A program made the position numbers and the translations under genes. From contig NZ_ALWX01000014.1 of assembly GCF_000297495.1 (NCBI RefSeq), positions 73,528-137,527 on the forward strand: DNA of 64,000 nucleotides, read 5' to 3'. This document shows, one piece after another, positions 45,461 through 55,044 of this stretch; the first letter of the stretch is position 1; each line of letters opens with the position of its first letter. A model generated the notes under the pieces. The model did no database searches. It was not told the DNA's origin and saw nothing but the letters and a program-made list of their open reading frames with translations. Source of the DNA: Janibacter hoylei PVAS-1. GTDB taxonomy: Bacteria; Actinomycetota; Actinomycetes; Actinomycetales; Dermatophilaceae.

Positions 45461-45470
45461 ACACCGAATC

Positions 45471-45502
45471 TGGCCCCTGCCGACGCGCGCCGGCAGGGGC
45501 CA
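45471..45502 (-). terminator. Hairpin terminator after the DUF1232 gene
   Basis: Perfect 12-bp inverted repeat (45471-45482 and 45491-45502) with an 8-nt loop, 45 bp past the DUF1232 stop and just before the DUF4192 gene. Confidence 0.8.
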
Positions 45503-45546
45503 GTCGTGGCTGTGGAGGGCCGCTCGGACGCCTCCGGACCTGTGGA

Positions 45547-45951
45547 TCAGTCGGGGACGACGTACGACGGGATCGGCTGCTCCCACTGCGGGGCGCCGTG
45601 GTGCGCACCGGCCGGGGCCGCGGTGGCGCCCTGCTCCCACGCGATGAAGTCCTCGGTCTCACGCACGAGGGTCGTCGCCAGCCACCCGATGACGAGCACG
45701 TCGTCGACGAGGCCGAAGGCGAGCAGCAGGCCCTCGGGGACGATGTCGACGGGCGAGACGACGTAGCCGACGCCGGCGAGCATCATGAGCAGCCGGGTCG
45801 AGCTCAGTCCGGTGTACTGGCCCGAGCGCACGGCGCGGATCATCCGCGGCACGGCGCGCAGTCGCTGCCACAGGGTCGGCCCGCCGGGACGGGTCGCGCT
45901 GCGGACGGCGGAGGCAAGGTGGGCGGCGTTGCGGACGCGGTGGGTGGCCAT
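45547..45951 (-). CDS. YkvA/DUF1232 family small membrane protein
   Basis: Product of 134 residues from ATG at 45951. The DUF1232 signature is GYVVSPVDIVPEGLLLAFGLVDDVLVIGWLATTL (about 64-97), with two hydrophobic helices flanking the SPVD-P core. The family is widespread and uncharacterised. Single gene with its own terminator. Confidence 0.88.
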   Translation of the reverse strand: MATHRVRNAAHLASAVRSATRPGGPTLWQRLRAVPRMIRAVRSGQYTGLSSTRLLMMLAGVGYVVSPVDIVPEGLLLAFGLVDDVLVIGWLATTLVRETEDFIAWEQGATAAPAGAHHGAPQWEQPIPSYVVPD

Positions 45952-46065
45952 GGCGGTCTCCTCTGCTCGGGCGTCCCCGGTCCGGGCACGCTCCGCTGGA
46001 TCCAACGTAGCGCGCCCGGCCGGGATTCCGTCAGGTGAGCAGCGCCATGGCGGCGCCAGGCCGAG

Positions 46066-47598
46066 TCAGTCGCGCTCGGCCCCGGCCGGGGTGCCCTGCG
46101 CGACGCGCCCCTCGGCCCGCTCGACCCAGAAGTCCGCGCCCTCGATCCCGAGCTCCCGCGGGTCGAACTGCGGGTCCAGACCTTGCTTCTTCTGCGCGCG
46201 GTAGTCCTTGAGCGCCTTGAGCGCCGGGATCTGCAGCAGGAGGATGCCCAGGATGTTGAGCCAGGCCATCGTGCCGACGCCGATGTCGCCCAAGCCCCAG
46301 GCGGACCCGGCCGTCGTCGTGGCGCCGTACGCCACGGAGACGAGGATCAGCGCCTGCAGGGCCCGGATGAGACCGCGACGCACGACGCCGTTGCGGATCT
46401 TGCGGGTGAGGTAGGCGAGGTTGACCTCGGCCATGTAGTAGTAGGCGACCATCGTCGTAAAGGCGAAGAAGACGAGAGCCAGGGCGACGAAGCCCGACCC
46501 GGCACCGGGGACGAAGCTGTCGAGGCCGGCCTGGACGAAGCCCGGCCCGGGCTCGACGTCGGTGCCGACCGAACCCTCGTACAAGGTCGGGCCCGGGTAG
46601 GTCTCGCCCTCGAAGACGGAGTACATGTCCGTCGAGATGATGATGAAGGCCGTCGCGGTGCAGACGAAGAGGGTGTCGATGTAGACGGCGAAGGCCTGGA
46701 CGAAGCCCTGCTTCGCCGGGTGCGAGACCTCGGCGGCCGCGGCGTGGTGCGGGCCCGTGCCCTGACCGGCCTCGTTGGAGTAGATGCCGCGCTGGACACC
46801 CCACTTGACGGCCTGGCCGATGATCGCGCCGTAGACCGCGTGGGCACCGAAGGCGCCGGAGAAGATCTCGCTGAAGACGTGCCCGATCTGGTCGACGTTG
46901 ACGAAGAAGACGACGAGCGCGACGAGGATGTAGAGGATCGCCATCGGCGGCACGACGAAGGCGGCGAAGGTCGCGATCCGCTTGACGCCACCGATGACGA
47001 TGAAGGCGAGCGCGATGACGATGCCGATGGCCGTGGCCCAGGTCGGGATGCCCCACGCGGAGTTCAGGGCCGAGGACATGCCGTTGGCCTGGACACCCGG
47101 CAGGAAGAAGCTCATCGCGAAGACGGTGAAGATCGCGAAGGTCACGGCGTAGGCGAGCGAAAGGGTGCGCGCCTTGTGGGCGTAGGCCTTTTCGAAGTAG
47201 TACGCCGGGCCACCGCGGTACTCACCGGTGTCCGGGTCCTTTTCCTTGTAGATCTGGCCCAGCGTGCACTCGATGAAGGAGGTCGCCGCACCGAGGAAGG
47301 CGACAGTCCACATCCAGAAGACGGCGCCGGGGCCACCGAAGGCGATAGCCGTGGCCACACCACCGATGTTGCCCATGCCGACGCGGTTGGCCAGCGACAT
47401 CATCAGGGACTGGAAGGAGGAGGTGCCGTCGACGGAGGACTCCCCCTCGCGCAACTGCTTGATCATGTCCGGGATCCCGAAGACCTGGACGAGACGGGTG
47501 CGGACCGTGAAGTAGAGGCCGGCGAGCAGGCAGAGCCCAACGAGCGGGATGGACCAGACGACGCCGTTGGCGCCTTCCACGAGTTCGGCGAAGGACAT
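46066..47598 (-). CDS. Sodium:alanine symporter (AGCS family)
   Basis: Polytopic transporter of 510 residues with about ten transmembrane helices; expected to import alanine or glycine with sodium. Family signatures include GMGNIGGVATAIAFGGPGAVFWMW and the region GIYSNEAGQGTGPHHAAAAEVSHPAKQGFVQAF. ATG at 47598 with GGAGAG 6 nt upstream is preferred to the TTG two codons earlier. Monocistronic. Confidence 0.93.
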   Translation of the reverse strand: MSFAELVEGANGVVWSIPLVGLCLLAGLYFTVRTRLVQVFGIPDMIKQLREGESSVDGTSSFQSLMMSLANRVGMGNIGGVATAIAFGGPGAVFWMWTVAFLGAATSFIECTLGQIYKEKDPDTGEYRGGPAYYFEKAYAHKARTLSLAYAVTFAIFTVFAMSFFLPGVQANGMSSALNSAWGIPTWATAIGIVIALAFIVIGGVKRIATFAAFVVPPMAILYILVALVVFFVNVDQIGHVFSEIFSGAFGAHAVYGAIIGQAVKWGVQRGIYSNEAGQGTGPHHAAAAEVSHPAKQGFVQAFAVYIDTLFVCTATAFIIISTDMYSVFEGETYPGPTLYEGSVGTDVEPGPGFVQAGLDSFVPGAGSGFVALALVFFAFTTMVAYYYMAEVNLAYLTRKIRNGVVRRGLIRALQALILVSVAYGATTTAGSAWGLGDIGVGTMAWLNILGILLLQIPALKALKDYRAQKKQGLDPQFDPRELGIEGADFWVERAEGRVAQGTPAGAERD

Positions 47599-47652
47599 GG
47601 GCAACTCTCCGTTGAGCGGGCGTGGGCCCGGCGGAAGTTACCAGCGCCACGA

Positions 47653-47684
47653 CGCCGGTGCCACCCGACGGGGTGGCACCGGCG
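47653..47684 (-). terminator. Hairpin terminator after ecsC
   Basis: Perfect 14-bp inverted repeat (47653-47666 and 47671-47684) with a GACG loop, 12 bp past the ecsC stop. Confidence 0.85.
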
Positions 47685-47695
47685 CGTCGCGACGA

Positions 47696-48420
47696 TCAGG
47701 AGGCGGGCGGGAACTCCTTGCGCACGTGGTCGGCGAGCTGCTTCATCAGCCACAGGTCCATGCCGGCGCCCACGGCGCCACCGACGACGGGCACCGCCTT
47801 GCCGAAGCGGGCGAAGACGCCCTTGCCCGCGGACGAGAGGATGCGGAAGCCGACCGCCTTGTTGACGACCATGAGGCGCGGGGGCGGGGGAGACGCTGCG
47901 CGGCCATGCTGGCGAGCCGGCCGGTGGGCGCGACCACGCCGGCCTTGGCGAGGAGATCCTGGGCGTCGGCGCCGACGAGGCTGAGCAGGACCGCCGAGCG
48001 GATCTCGGGCTGGCTCAGGTCGTAGCCGCGGACCCGCGCGACGGAGGCCGCCATGCGGGTGGCGAGGACGTAGAAGCCGAGGACGTTGGCCGGCAGCGCG
48101 ACGACCATGGTCGCGAAGCCACCGAGGTTGGTGACGAAGCCGGAGGCGCCGGCGAGCTTGAGGGTGTCGGCGATGATCTCGTCGATCGCCTTGTCGGCGT
48201 TGCCGCCGTGCTTGGCCAGGGCCTTGTCGGCCATCGTGGCCGCCGAGTCGAAGGGACCACGGCCGTCGATGCCGGTGTCGAGGAGGTTTTCGACGAGCTT
48301 GATCGAGGAGCTCGCCAGGGCGCCCTGCCGCTCGGGCTCACGCGCCTGCTCGAGCGCGGTCCGGGTGTCCTGCACCTGCTGCTTGCGGCCGAAGCCGAGT
48401 CGGTCGGAGATGAATCCCAT
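47696..48420 (-). CDS. EcsC-family protein (frame broken by one missing base)
   Basis: Product of about 241 residues when restored. From ATG at 48420 it reads MGFISDRLGFGRKQQVQ, followed by the EcsC-like core ADKALAKHGGNADKAIDEIIADTLKLAGASGFVTNLGGFATMVVALPAN (membrane-associated, Gly/Ala-rich helices). The frame is lost at two neighbouring C5 runs (47880-47890); one added C joins LASMAAQRLP to LMVVNKAVGFRILSSAGKGVFARFGKAVPVVGGAVGAG and the stop TGA at 47696. Length 725 is 3n+2. Function of EcsC proteins is unclear (linked to ABC export in Bacillus). Confidence 0.8.
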
Positions 48421-48513
48421 GTCGGCATCCTGCCACGCAGTCCGCCTGCCCCGCATGCTCACGACGTGCGTGCTCGGCGGCGTGGTCGGAGGGCCCGGGT
48501 AGCCTCACGCAGC

Positions 48514-50187
48514 GTGGGTGGACAGCAGCCGGGAGCCGTCGTCGTCGGGGTCGACGGCGTCGGCGCGGTGCTGCCTCCGGACGGGCCGGCGGTGCTGGGG
48601 AGGGACCTCCCTTCGCTCGTCGCCGTCCTCTCCCCCGGCGTGCGCTGGGTGACCTGGTCGGCGGCCTCCGTCGCACCGCTCGTCGCGGCCGGCGCGACCC
48701 TCGACCGGACGTGGGACGTCGCGGAGGTGCACCGACTCGCGCACGGCGGCTGGCCGGCCGGGCCCGAGCTGGCCTGGGCTGCCGCCCACGGGCTCGACCC
48801 GACGACCGCCCCGACGGCCCCGACGGGTGACCTCTTCGACCTGTTGGCCGACGAGGTGCCCCCCGAGCAACTGGTGCGCGACGACGGTCACCTGCGCGCC
48901 GACGCCGTGACGGGTGCCTGGCTGACGACGCCGCAGCGGTGCGCCGCCTTTGCGGAGGCGGCCCGGCAGGTCGCCGCCCGCCAGCACGAAGGGATGACCG
49001 CCCGCGGTCCTCGTGCGATCGCCGCCGCGCACGCCGAGTCCGCGACGGCGGTGCTGTGCGTCGAGCTGGCCCGCACCGGGCTGCCGATCGACCGCGAGAC
49101 GATCCGCCGGCTCGTCACCGACGCAGCCGGCCCCGAGCCGAGCACCTTCGACGAGGAGCTCGCGGCTCGCGCGGCCCGCGACGCGCCGGTGCTCGCCGCG
49201 GTCCCCGGCACCGGCCACGTCGACCTGCGCAACCCGGCCCAGGTCAAGGCGCTGCTCGCTCGGGCCGGCATCGACGTCCCCTCGACGCGCAAGTGGGTCC
49301 TCGAGGCGCACGCGAGCGCCCACCCGGTCGTCCCGGCCCTGCTGGAGTGGCGCAAGCGCGAGCGGATCGCGACGACCTACGGCTGGCGGTGGCTGCGCGA
49401 GCACGTCGGGCCCGACGACCGGCTGCGCGGCGCGTGGGCGGCGTGCGACGGGGCGGCCGGCCGGATGACCGCGCAGGCGGGGCTGCACAACCTACCGGCG
49501 GAGCTGCGCCCCGCGGTGGCTGCCCACGAGGGCCACGTCCTCGTGCGGGCGGACTTGGGCCAGGTCGAGCCGCGGGTGCTCGCCGCGGTCTCGCGCGACC
49601 CGGCCTTCGCCGCGGCCACGCGCGCCGACGACCTCTACGCCCCGGTCGCCCAGCGTCTCGGGGTGGAGCGACCGGTCGCCAAGATCGCGGTCCTCGCGGC
49701 CATGTACGGGCAGCGCTCCGGCCCGGCGGCCGAGGCTCTCGCCGGCCTGGAGCGCGAGTACCCCGTGGCGATGGCACACCTGCAGCGCGCGCAGGAGCGC
49801 GGGCGACGCGGTGAGCCGGTCCGGACGTACGGCGGGCGGTTGGTGCGCACCGACTTCGGCGCCGACGGCCTCGACGACGCCGGTCGGGAGGGGGTGGCGG
49901 CCGCCCGTGGTCGTTTCGCCCGCAATGCGGTGATCCAGGGCTCGGCCGCCGAGCTCTTCAAGGCGTGGGCGGCGACGGTCCGGGTGGCCGTGCGGCCGTT
50001 GGGCGGCCGGATCGTGCTGTGCCTGCACGACGAGCTGCTCGTGCACGTGCCGCAGCAGCACGCGGAGGAGGCCGCGGCCCTCGTCGACCGCTCGCTCACC
50101 GACGCCGCTCGTCGCTGGCTCGGTGGCGACCAGGTCCACTTCGTCGCCGACACCTCCGTCGTGCGGCGGTGGTCGGAGGCGAAGTAG
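48514..50187 (+). CDS. PolA-like family A DNA polymerase with degenerate exonuclease domain
   Basis: Product of 557 residues. The N-terminal ~190 residues have the RNase-H-like fold position of a 3'-5' exonuclease but no DxE metal motif, so it is probably inactive. The polymerase domain has motif A as RADLGQVEPRVLAAVSRD, motif B as RPVAKIAVLAAMYGQRSG and motif C as HDELLVHV, all with the key acidic and Lys residues. This is a second, shorter PolA-like protein found in actinobacteria, distinct from the large PolI. GTG at 48514 is the first start before conserved sequence; plus strand, so divergent from ecsC. Role in repair is an inference. Confidence 0.87.
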   Translation: MGGQQPGAVVVGVDGVGAVLPPDGPAVLGRDLPSLVAVLSPGVRWVTWSAASVAPLVAAGATLDRTWDVAEVHRLAHGGWPAGPELAWAAAHGLDPTTAPTAPTGDLFDLLADEVPPEQLVRDDGHLRADAVTGAWLTTPQRCAAFAEAARQVAARQHEGMTARGPRAIAAAHAESATAVLCVELARTGLPIDRETIRRLVTDAAGPEPSTFDEELAARAARDAPVLAAVPGTGHVDLRNPAQVKALLARAGIDVPSTRKWVLEAHASAHPVVPALLEWRKRERIATTYGWRWLREHVGPDDRLRGAWAACDGAAGRMTAQAGLHNLPAELRPAVAAHEGHVLVRADLGQVEPRVLAAVSRDPAFAAATRADDLYAPVAQRLGVERPVAKIAVLAAMYGQRSGPAAEALAGLEREYPVAMAHLQRAQERGRRGEPVRTYGGRLVRTDFGADGLDDAGREGVAAARGRFARNAVIQGSAAELFKAWAATVRVAVRPLGGRIVLCLHDELLVHVPQQHAEEAAALVDRSLTDAARRWLGGDQVHFVADTSVVRRWSEAK

Positions 50188-50191
50188 CGCC

Positions 50192-51103
50192 TCAGGGGTT
50201 GTCGGTCTCGTCGACCGTGCGCAGGAAGTCCTCGAAGTCGGCGCCGATCTCGTCCGCGGAGGGCAGGTCCTCCCCTTCGCCGGCGAGCAGGCTCGGGCGC
50301 TCCAGCCCACGCAGGTGCACGTCGTACTGGCGCTCGAGCGCCTGGACGGCCTCGCGGACCTCGTCGTTGTCCTCGACCTCGCGCTCGATCTGGATGCGCC
50401 CCTCCCGGGCGGCCTCGACGAGGGCGTCGTTGGGCAGGTTGAGCCCGGTGACGTCGACGATCGCGTTGAGCGCGGTGAGGGCGGCGTCGTGGAAGGTCGA
50501 CTGCGCGAGGTAGTGCGGCACGTGGATGCTGAAGCCCACGGCGTCGCGCGAGGACTCCCCGAGGCGCATCTCGAGCAGCGCGGCGAGGGAGGCGGGCACC
50601 TGGACGGTGCCGAAGACCGGCTTGTGCTCACCGATGAGACGCTCGTCGGTGCCGTGGACCGTCATGCCGACCGGTCGGGAGTGCGGCACGGCCATGGGGA
50701 TGCCGTGGGCGTGTGCGACCAGGGTGATGCCGAGGTCGTCCATGATCGCGGTGATGGCCTCGATGACCGCCTCCCACCGGTAGTCCGGCTCCGGACCCGT
50801 GAGGACGTAGTAGGTCTGCCCGTCGCGGTCGAGCAGGTGGTAGAGCAGGAGAGCCGGGTCGTCGTAGTCGACGTACCGGTTGGCGTCGAAGGTGATGACC
50901 GGGCGGCGGCTGCGGTAGTCGATGAGCGAGTCGACGTCGAAGGAGGCGACGACGGTCGCGTCGCCCGCCTCGAGCAGCTGCTCGACGAGGAGTCGCTGGG
51001 CCATGCCGGCGTCGAAGAAGCCGTCGAAGGCGACGACCAACGGCCCCGGCAGGAGCATGGCGGGGTCGGTGTCGACCTCGTAGCGGTAGAGGCGCTCGGT
51101 CAC
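50192..51103 (-). CDS. PAC2 family protein
   Basis: Product of 303 residues from GTG at 51103, with AGGAGG 7 nt upstream. The PAC2 fold is shown by PLVVAFDGFFDAGMAQRLLVEQLLE near the start and VPHYLAQSTFHDAALTALNAIVDVTGLNLPNDAL in the middle, as in proteasome-assembly chaperone 2 of archaea and actinobacteria. Its partner is not visible here. The C-terminal ~60 residues are acidic. It is convergent with the PolA-like gene, only 5 bp apart. Confidence 0.88.
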   Translation of the reverse strand: MTERLYRYEVDTDPAMLLPGPLVVAFDGFFDAGMAQRLLVEQLLEAGDATVVASFDVDSLIDYRSRRPVITFDANRYVDYDDPALLLYHLLDRDGQTYYVLTGPEPDYRWEAVIEAITAIMDDLGITLVAHAHGIPMAVPHSRPVGMTVHGTDERLIGEHKPVFGTVQVPASLAALLEMRLGESSRDAVGFSIHVPHYLAQSTFHDAALTALNAIVDVTGLNLPNDALVEAAREGRIQIEREVEDNDEVREAVQALERQYDVHLRGLERPSLLAGEGEDLPSADEIGADFEDFLRTVDETDNP

Positions 51104-51170
51104 GTCAGGTCCTCCTGGTCGGTGAAGCACTCATTGTCGCAACGACGCTTCCGCCGTGGCCATTCCCCCC

Positions 51171-54100
51171 TCAGGTCGGCACGGCCGCGATGGCCGCCCG
51201 CACCCGCTTGGCGGAGACCGACTGCGCGGTGCCGATCGACTGCGCGAAGAGCGAGATGCGCAGCTCCTCGATCATCCACCCGATGGCGACGACGTCCGGG
51301 GACCTGCGGCGCAGCGGTGGCAGCGCGTCGAGCAGGTCGGCGTAGGCGCCTTCGACGGCGTCGATGCTCTCCTGGTGGCCGGCGTCGCGGCGCGGGTTGT
51401 CCGCGGCCCGCTCCAGACGAAGGGAGATCCCGCGCAGGTAGCGCCGCAGGTCGGGCAGGCGGGCCAGACCGGTGTCGGCGACGAAGCCCGGTCGCAGGAG
51501 GCCGTCGAGCTGGGCGCGCACGTCGGCGACGGTCACCGCGACCGCGGGCGCGGTCATCCGGTCGAGGAGGGCGAGGACCTCGGTGCGCTGCGCGAGCACC
51601 GGCTCGACCTCGGCAACCACCGTGAGCACCCGCTGGGCGACGTGGGTGCGGGTGGCGGCGAGCGCCTCGTCGAAGGCTGCCCGCGAGCGGACCGGGCCGG
51701 TGACGTGCTGGCTGACGATGTCGTCGACGGCGGCAGCGAGGGCGTCGTCGAGCAGGGCGGGGACGGAGCCGTGCGGGTTGTCGGCGAGCGCCAGCTTCTG
51801 CGCATTCGTCAGGCGGGCGAGCACCCGCTTCCACGGCGGGGCCGTCCCGAGCAGGAGGAGCCGGCGCACGCCGGCGCGGTGGGCACCGAGCGCCTGCTGC
51901 TCGTCGGGCAGGACGCGGACGGCGACGCTGCTCCCTTCGTCGACGAGGGCGGGGTACCCGACGACGGTGTGCTTGCCGGACTTCGTCGTGAAGGTCTCGG
52001 GCAGGTCGTCGAGGTCCCAGGTCGTCAGGCCGGTGCGCTCGATGGAGGCCCCGGCCCGGGACATGCCGTGCTGGACGTGGCCGGCGAGCTCCTCACGCAG
52101 GGCCTCGAGGTCCTTGCCGCGGCCGAGGCGGCGACGCCGGGAGTCCTCGACGGCGAAGGTGATGCGCAGGTGGTCGGGGACCTTGGTCCAGTCCCACTCC
52201 CCCTCGTCGATGCGGATGCCGCCGCGGCGGCCGAGCACGGTCGACAGCTGTGCGGTGATCGACGTGCCGGCATCGGGGTCGAGCTCGGCGAGCGCGGCCC
52301 GCGCGTGGTCGGGGGCGGGGACGAGGTGGCGGCGGGTCGCCTTGGGCAGTGACTTGATGAGCGCGGTGACGAGGTCGGCCCGCAGCCCGGGGACCTGCCA
52401 GTCGAAGCCGTCGGCGGTCAGCCGGTTGAGCACCTGCACGGGCACGTGGACGGTGACGCCGTCGTCCTCGGAGCCGGGCTCGAACTGGTAGGTCACGGCG
52501 AGCTCGAGCCCGTCGGTGCGCCAGCGGCGCGGGTAGTCGCGACCGCTCACCGCCTCGGCGTCGTCGCGGGTGAGCAGGTCCTCGGTCAGCGTGAGCAGGT
52601 CGGGCTGCTCACGACGGGCGGACTTCCACCAGCTGTCGAAGTGGGCGCCGGAGACGACCTCGGCAGGGATCCGCTCGTCGTAGAAGGCGACGACGTCCTC
52701 GTCGTCGACGAGCAGGTCACGTCGCCGGGCCCGCTCCTCGAGCTGCTCGAGGCGCCGGACGAGCTTGCGGTTGGCAGCGAGGAAGTCGTGGTGAGCGTCC
52801 CACTCCCCCTCGACGAGGGCGTGCCGGATGAAGAGCTCACGGCTGGCGACGGGGTCGATCTTGCCGTAGGAGACGGGGCGCCCGACGACGAGCGGCACGC
52901 CGAAGAGGGTGACCCGCTCGGTCGCCATGACGGAGGCGGCCTTCTTGCTCCAGCGCGGCTCCGAGTAGGTCCGCTTGACGAGGTGGGCGCCGGCGCGCTC
53001 GGCCCACACGGGGTCGATGCGGGCCGACGAGCGGGCCCAGAGCCGACTGGTCTCGACGAGCTCCCCCGCCATGACGAAGGGGGGTTGCCGCTTGAAGTTC
53101 GTCGTGCCCGGCTGGATCGAGAAGCGGGCACCCCGGGCACCGAGGTAGTCGCGCTTGTCCTCGTCGCGCAGGCCGATGTGGCTGAGCAGCCCGGTGAGCA
53201 GGGCCTGGTGGACCCGGTCCCAGTCCGGCTCGGCGTCGGGCGCGGACGTGCGCTGCCGGGTGTCGATCTTGTGCTGCTTGGCGGCGCGGACGAGCTGGCT
53301 GTGCAGGTCCTGCCACTCGCGGGTGCGCAGGAAGTGGATGTACTCCCGCTTGCACATGCGGCGGAATGCGCTGCCGGACAAGGCCTTCTGCTGGTCCTTG
53401 AGGTAGACCCACAGGTTCCACCAGCTCGCGAAGTCGGACCCCTCCTGGCGAAATCGGGCGTGCTGCTGGTCGGCCTGCGCGCGCTGCTCGGTGGGCCGCT
53501 CGCGGGGGTCCTGGATCGACATGGCGGCGACGATGACGAGGACCTCGGTGGTGCAGCCGAGCCGGTCGGCCTCGATGAGCATGCGCCCGAGACGTGGGTC
53601 GACGGGCAGGCGGGCGAGGGTCTTGCCGGTCGGGGTGAGGCGACGGGCCCCCTTCGCCCGGGTCTCCGTGTCGAAGGCCTGCAGCTCCTGCAGCAGACGG
53701 ACACCGTCGGTGATCTGACGGGAGTCCGGCGGCTCGATGAAGGGGAAGCGCGCGATGTCGCCCAGACCGAGGGAGGTCATCTGGAGGATGACGCTGGCGA
53801 GGTTGGTGCGCAGGATCTCGGGATCGGTGAACTCCGCTCGTGCCGCGAAGTCCTCCTCGCTGTAGAGGCGGATGCACACGCCCTCGGCGACGCGTCCGCA
53901 GCGACCGGCGCGCTGGTTGGCCGAGGCCTGCGAGATGCGCTCGATCGGCAGGCGCTGCACCTTGGTCCGCTGGCTGTACCGGGAGATGCGCGCGGTGCCG
54001 GTGTCGATGACGTAGCGGATGCCGGGCACGGTCAGCGAGGTCTCGGCGACGTTGGTCGACAGCACGATCCGTCGCCCGGAGTGGGGCGCGAAGACCCGGT

Positions 54101-54953
54101 GCTGCTCGGCGGCGGACAGGCGTGCGTAGAGCGGGATGATCTCGGTGTCGGGCAGCTGCATCCCCGACAGGGCCTCCTGGGCGTCGCGGATCTCGCGCTC
54201 GCCGGAGAGGAAGACGAGGGCATCGCGCGGGCCGCCGGACTCGGGCTCGGTCCACAGCTCCTCGACGGCCCGGCAGATGCCGGTCACCTGGTCGCCGTCA
54301 TCGTCGTCGTCCTCGCCGAGGGGCCGGTAGCGCACCTCCACGGGGTAGGTGCGGCCGGAGACCTCGATGATCGGTGCGGGCTCGCCCATCTCGTCGCTGA
54401 AGTGCTCCGCGAAGCGCTCCGGGTCGATCGTCGCCGAGGTGATGACGACCTTGAGGTCGGGGCGACGCGGCAGCAGCTGCTTGAGGTAGCCGAGGATGAA
54501 GTCGATGTTGAGCGAGCGCTCGTGGGCCTCGTCGATGATGATCGTGTCGTAGCGGCGCAGGTCACGGTCGCGCTGCATCTCGTTGAGCAGGATGCCGTCG
54601 GTCATCACCTTGACCGCCGTGCCGTCGCTGCTGTGGTCGGCGAAGCGGACCTGGTAGCCGACGAGCCCGCCGAGCTCGACCTGCATCTCCTGCGCGATCC
54701 GCTCGGCGACCGAGCGCGCGGCGATCCGACGCGGCTGGGTGTGGCCGATCTGGCCGGCACGACCGCGCCCGATCTCGAGGGCGATCTTGGGCAGCTGGGT
54801 CGTCTTGCCCGACCCCGTCTCCCCCGCGACGATGACGACCTGGTGCTCGCGCATCGCCTCGGCGATGTCGTCCTTGCGCGCGACGACCGGCAGTTCCTCG
54901 TTGTAGTGCAGGTCCTCCGCCGCGACGGGTGCACGCAGGGCGGAGTCAGGCAT
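51171..54953 (-). CDS. hrpA: ATP-dependent RNA helicase HrpA
   Basis: DEAH-box helicase of 1260 residues. Motif I GETGSGKTTQLPK (about 47-60), DEAH (IIIDEAHERSLN) and SAT (TSATID) lie in the first RecA domain, and TNVAETSLTVPGIRYVID plus QRAGRCGR in the second. A long C-terminal part (about 640-1260) carries the OB-fold and DUF3418-type regions of bacterial HrpA. In E. coli HrpA is linked to mRNA processing and ribosome rescue. ATG at 54953 is chosen; a GTG at 54971 would add six residues. Confidence 0.93.
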   Translation of the reverse strand: MPDSALRAPVAAEDLHYNEELPVVARKDDIAEAMREHQVVIVAGETGSGKTTQLPKIALEIGRGRAGQIGHTQPRRIAARSVAERIAQEMQVELGGLVGYQVRFADHSSDGTAVKVMTDGILLNEMQRDRDLRRYDTIIIDEAHERSLNIDFILGYLKQLLPRRPDLKVVITSATIDPERFAEHFSDEMGEPAPIIEVSGRTYPVEVRYRPLGEDDDDDGDQVTGICRAVEELWTEPESGGPRDALVFLSGEREIRDAQEALSGMQLPDTEIIPLYARLSAAEQHRVFAPHSGRRIVLSTNVAETSLTVPGIRYVIDTGTARISRYSQRTKVQRLPIERISQASANQRAGRCGRVAEGVCIRLYSEEDFAARAEFTDPEILRTNLASVILQMTSLGLGDIARFPFIEPPDSRQITDGVRLLQELQAFDTETRAKGARRLTPTGKTLARLPVDPRLGRMLIEADRLGCTTEVLVIVAAMSIQDPRERPTEQRAQADQQHARFRQEGSDFASWWNLWVYLKDQQKALSGSAFRRMCKREYIHFLRTREWQDLHSQLVRAAKQHKIDTRQRTSAPDAEPDWDRVHQALLTGLLSHIGLRDEDKRDYLGARGARFSIQPGTTNFKRQPPFVMAGELVETSRLWARSSARIDPVWAERAGAHLVKRTYSEPRWSKKAASVMATERVTLFGVPLVVGRPVSYGKIDPVASRELFIRHALVEGEWDAHHDFLAANRKLVRRLEQLEERARRRDLLVDDEDVVAFYDERIPAEVVSGAHFDSWWKSARREQPDLLTLTEDLLTRDDAEAVSGRDYPRRWRTDGLELAVTYQFEPGSEDDGVTVHVPVQVLNRLTADGFDWQVPGLRADLVTALIKSLPKATRRHLVPAPDHARAALAELDPDAGTSITAQLSTVLGRRGGIRIDEGEWDWTKVPDHLRITFAVEDSRRRRLGRGKDLEALREELAGHVQHGMSRAGASIERTGLTTWDLDDLPETFTTKSGKHTVVGYPALVDEGSSVAVRVLPDEQQALGAHRAGVRRLLLLGTAPPWKRVLARLTNAQKLALADNPHGSVPALLDDALAAAVDDIVSQHVTGPVRSRAAFDEALAATRTHVAQRVLTVVAEVEPVLAQRTEVLALLDRMTAPAVAVTVADVRAQLDGLLRPGFVADTGLARLPDLRRYLRGISLRLERAADNPRRDAGHQESIDAVEGAYADLLDALPPLRRRSPDVVAIGWMIEELRISLFAQSIGTAQSVSAKRVRAAIAAVPT

Positions 54954-55044
54954 GACAGTCAGGATATCCACGGCCCCTGAGTGGGTCCCACGCCCCGCGT
55001 GGGCGGTCGCCCGGCGACCGTCTCGAAGGGCGCCATCCCGAAGG

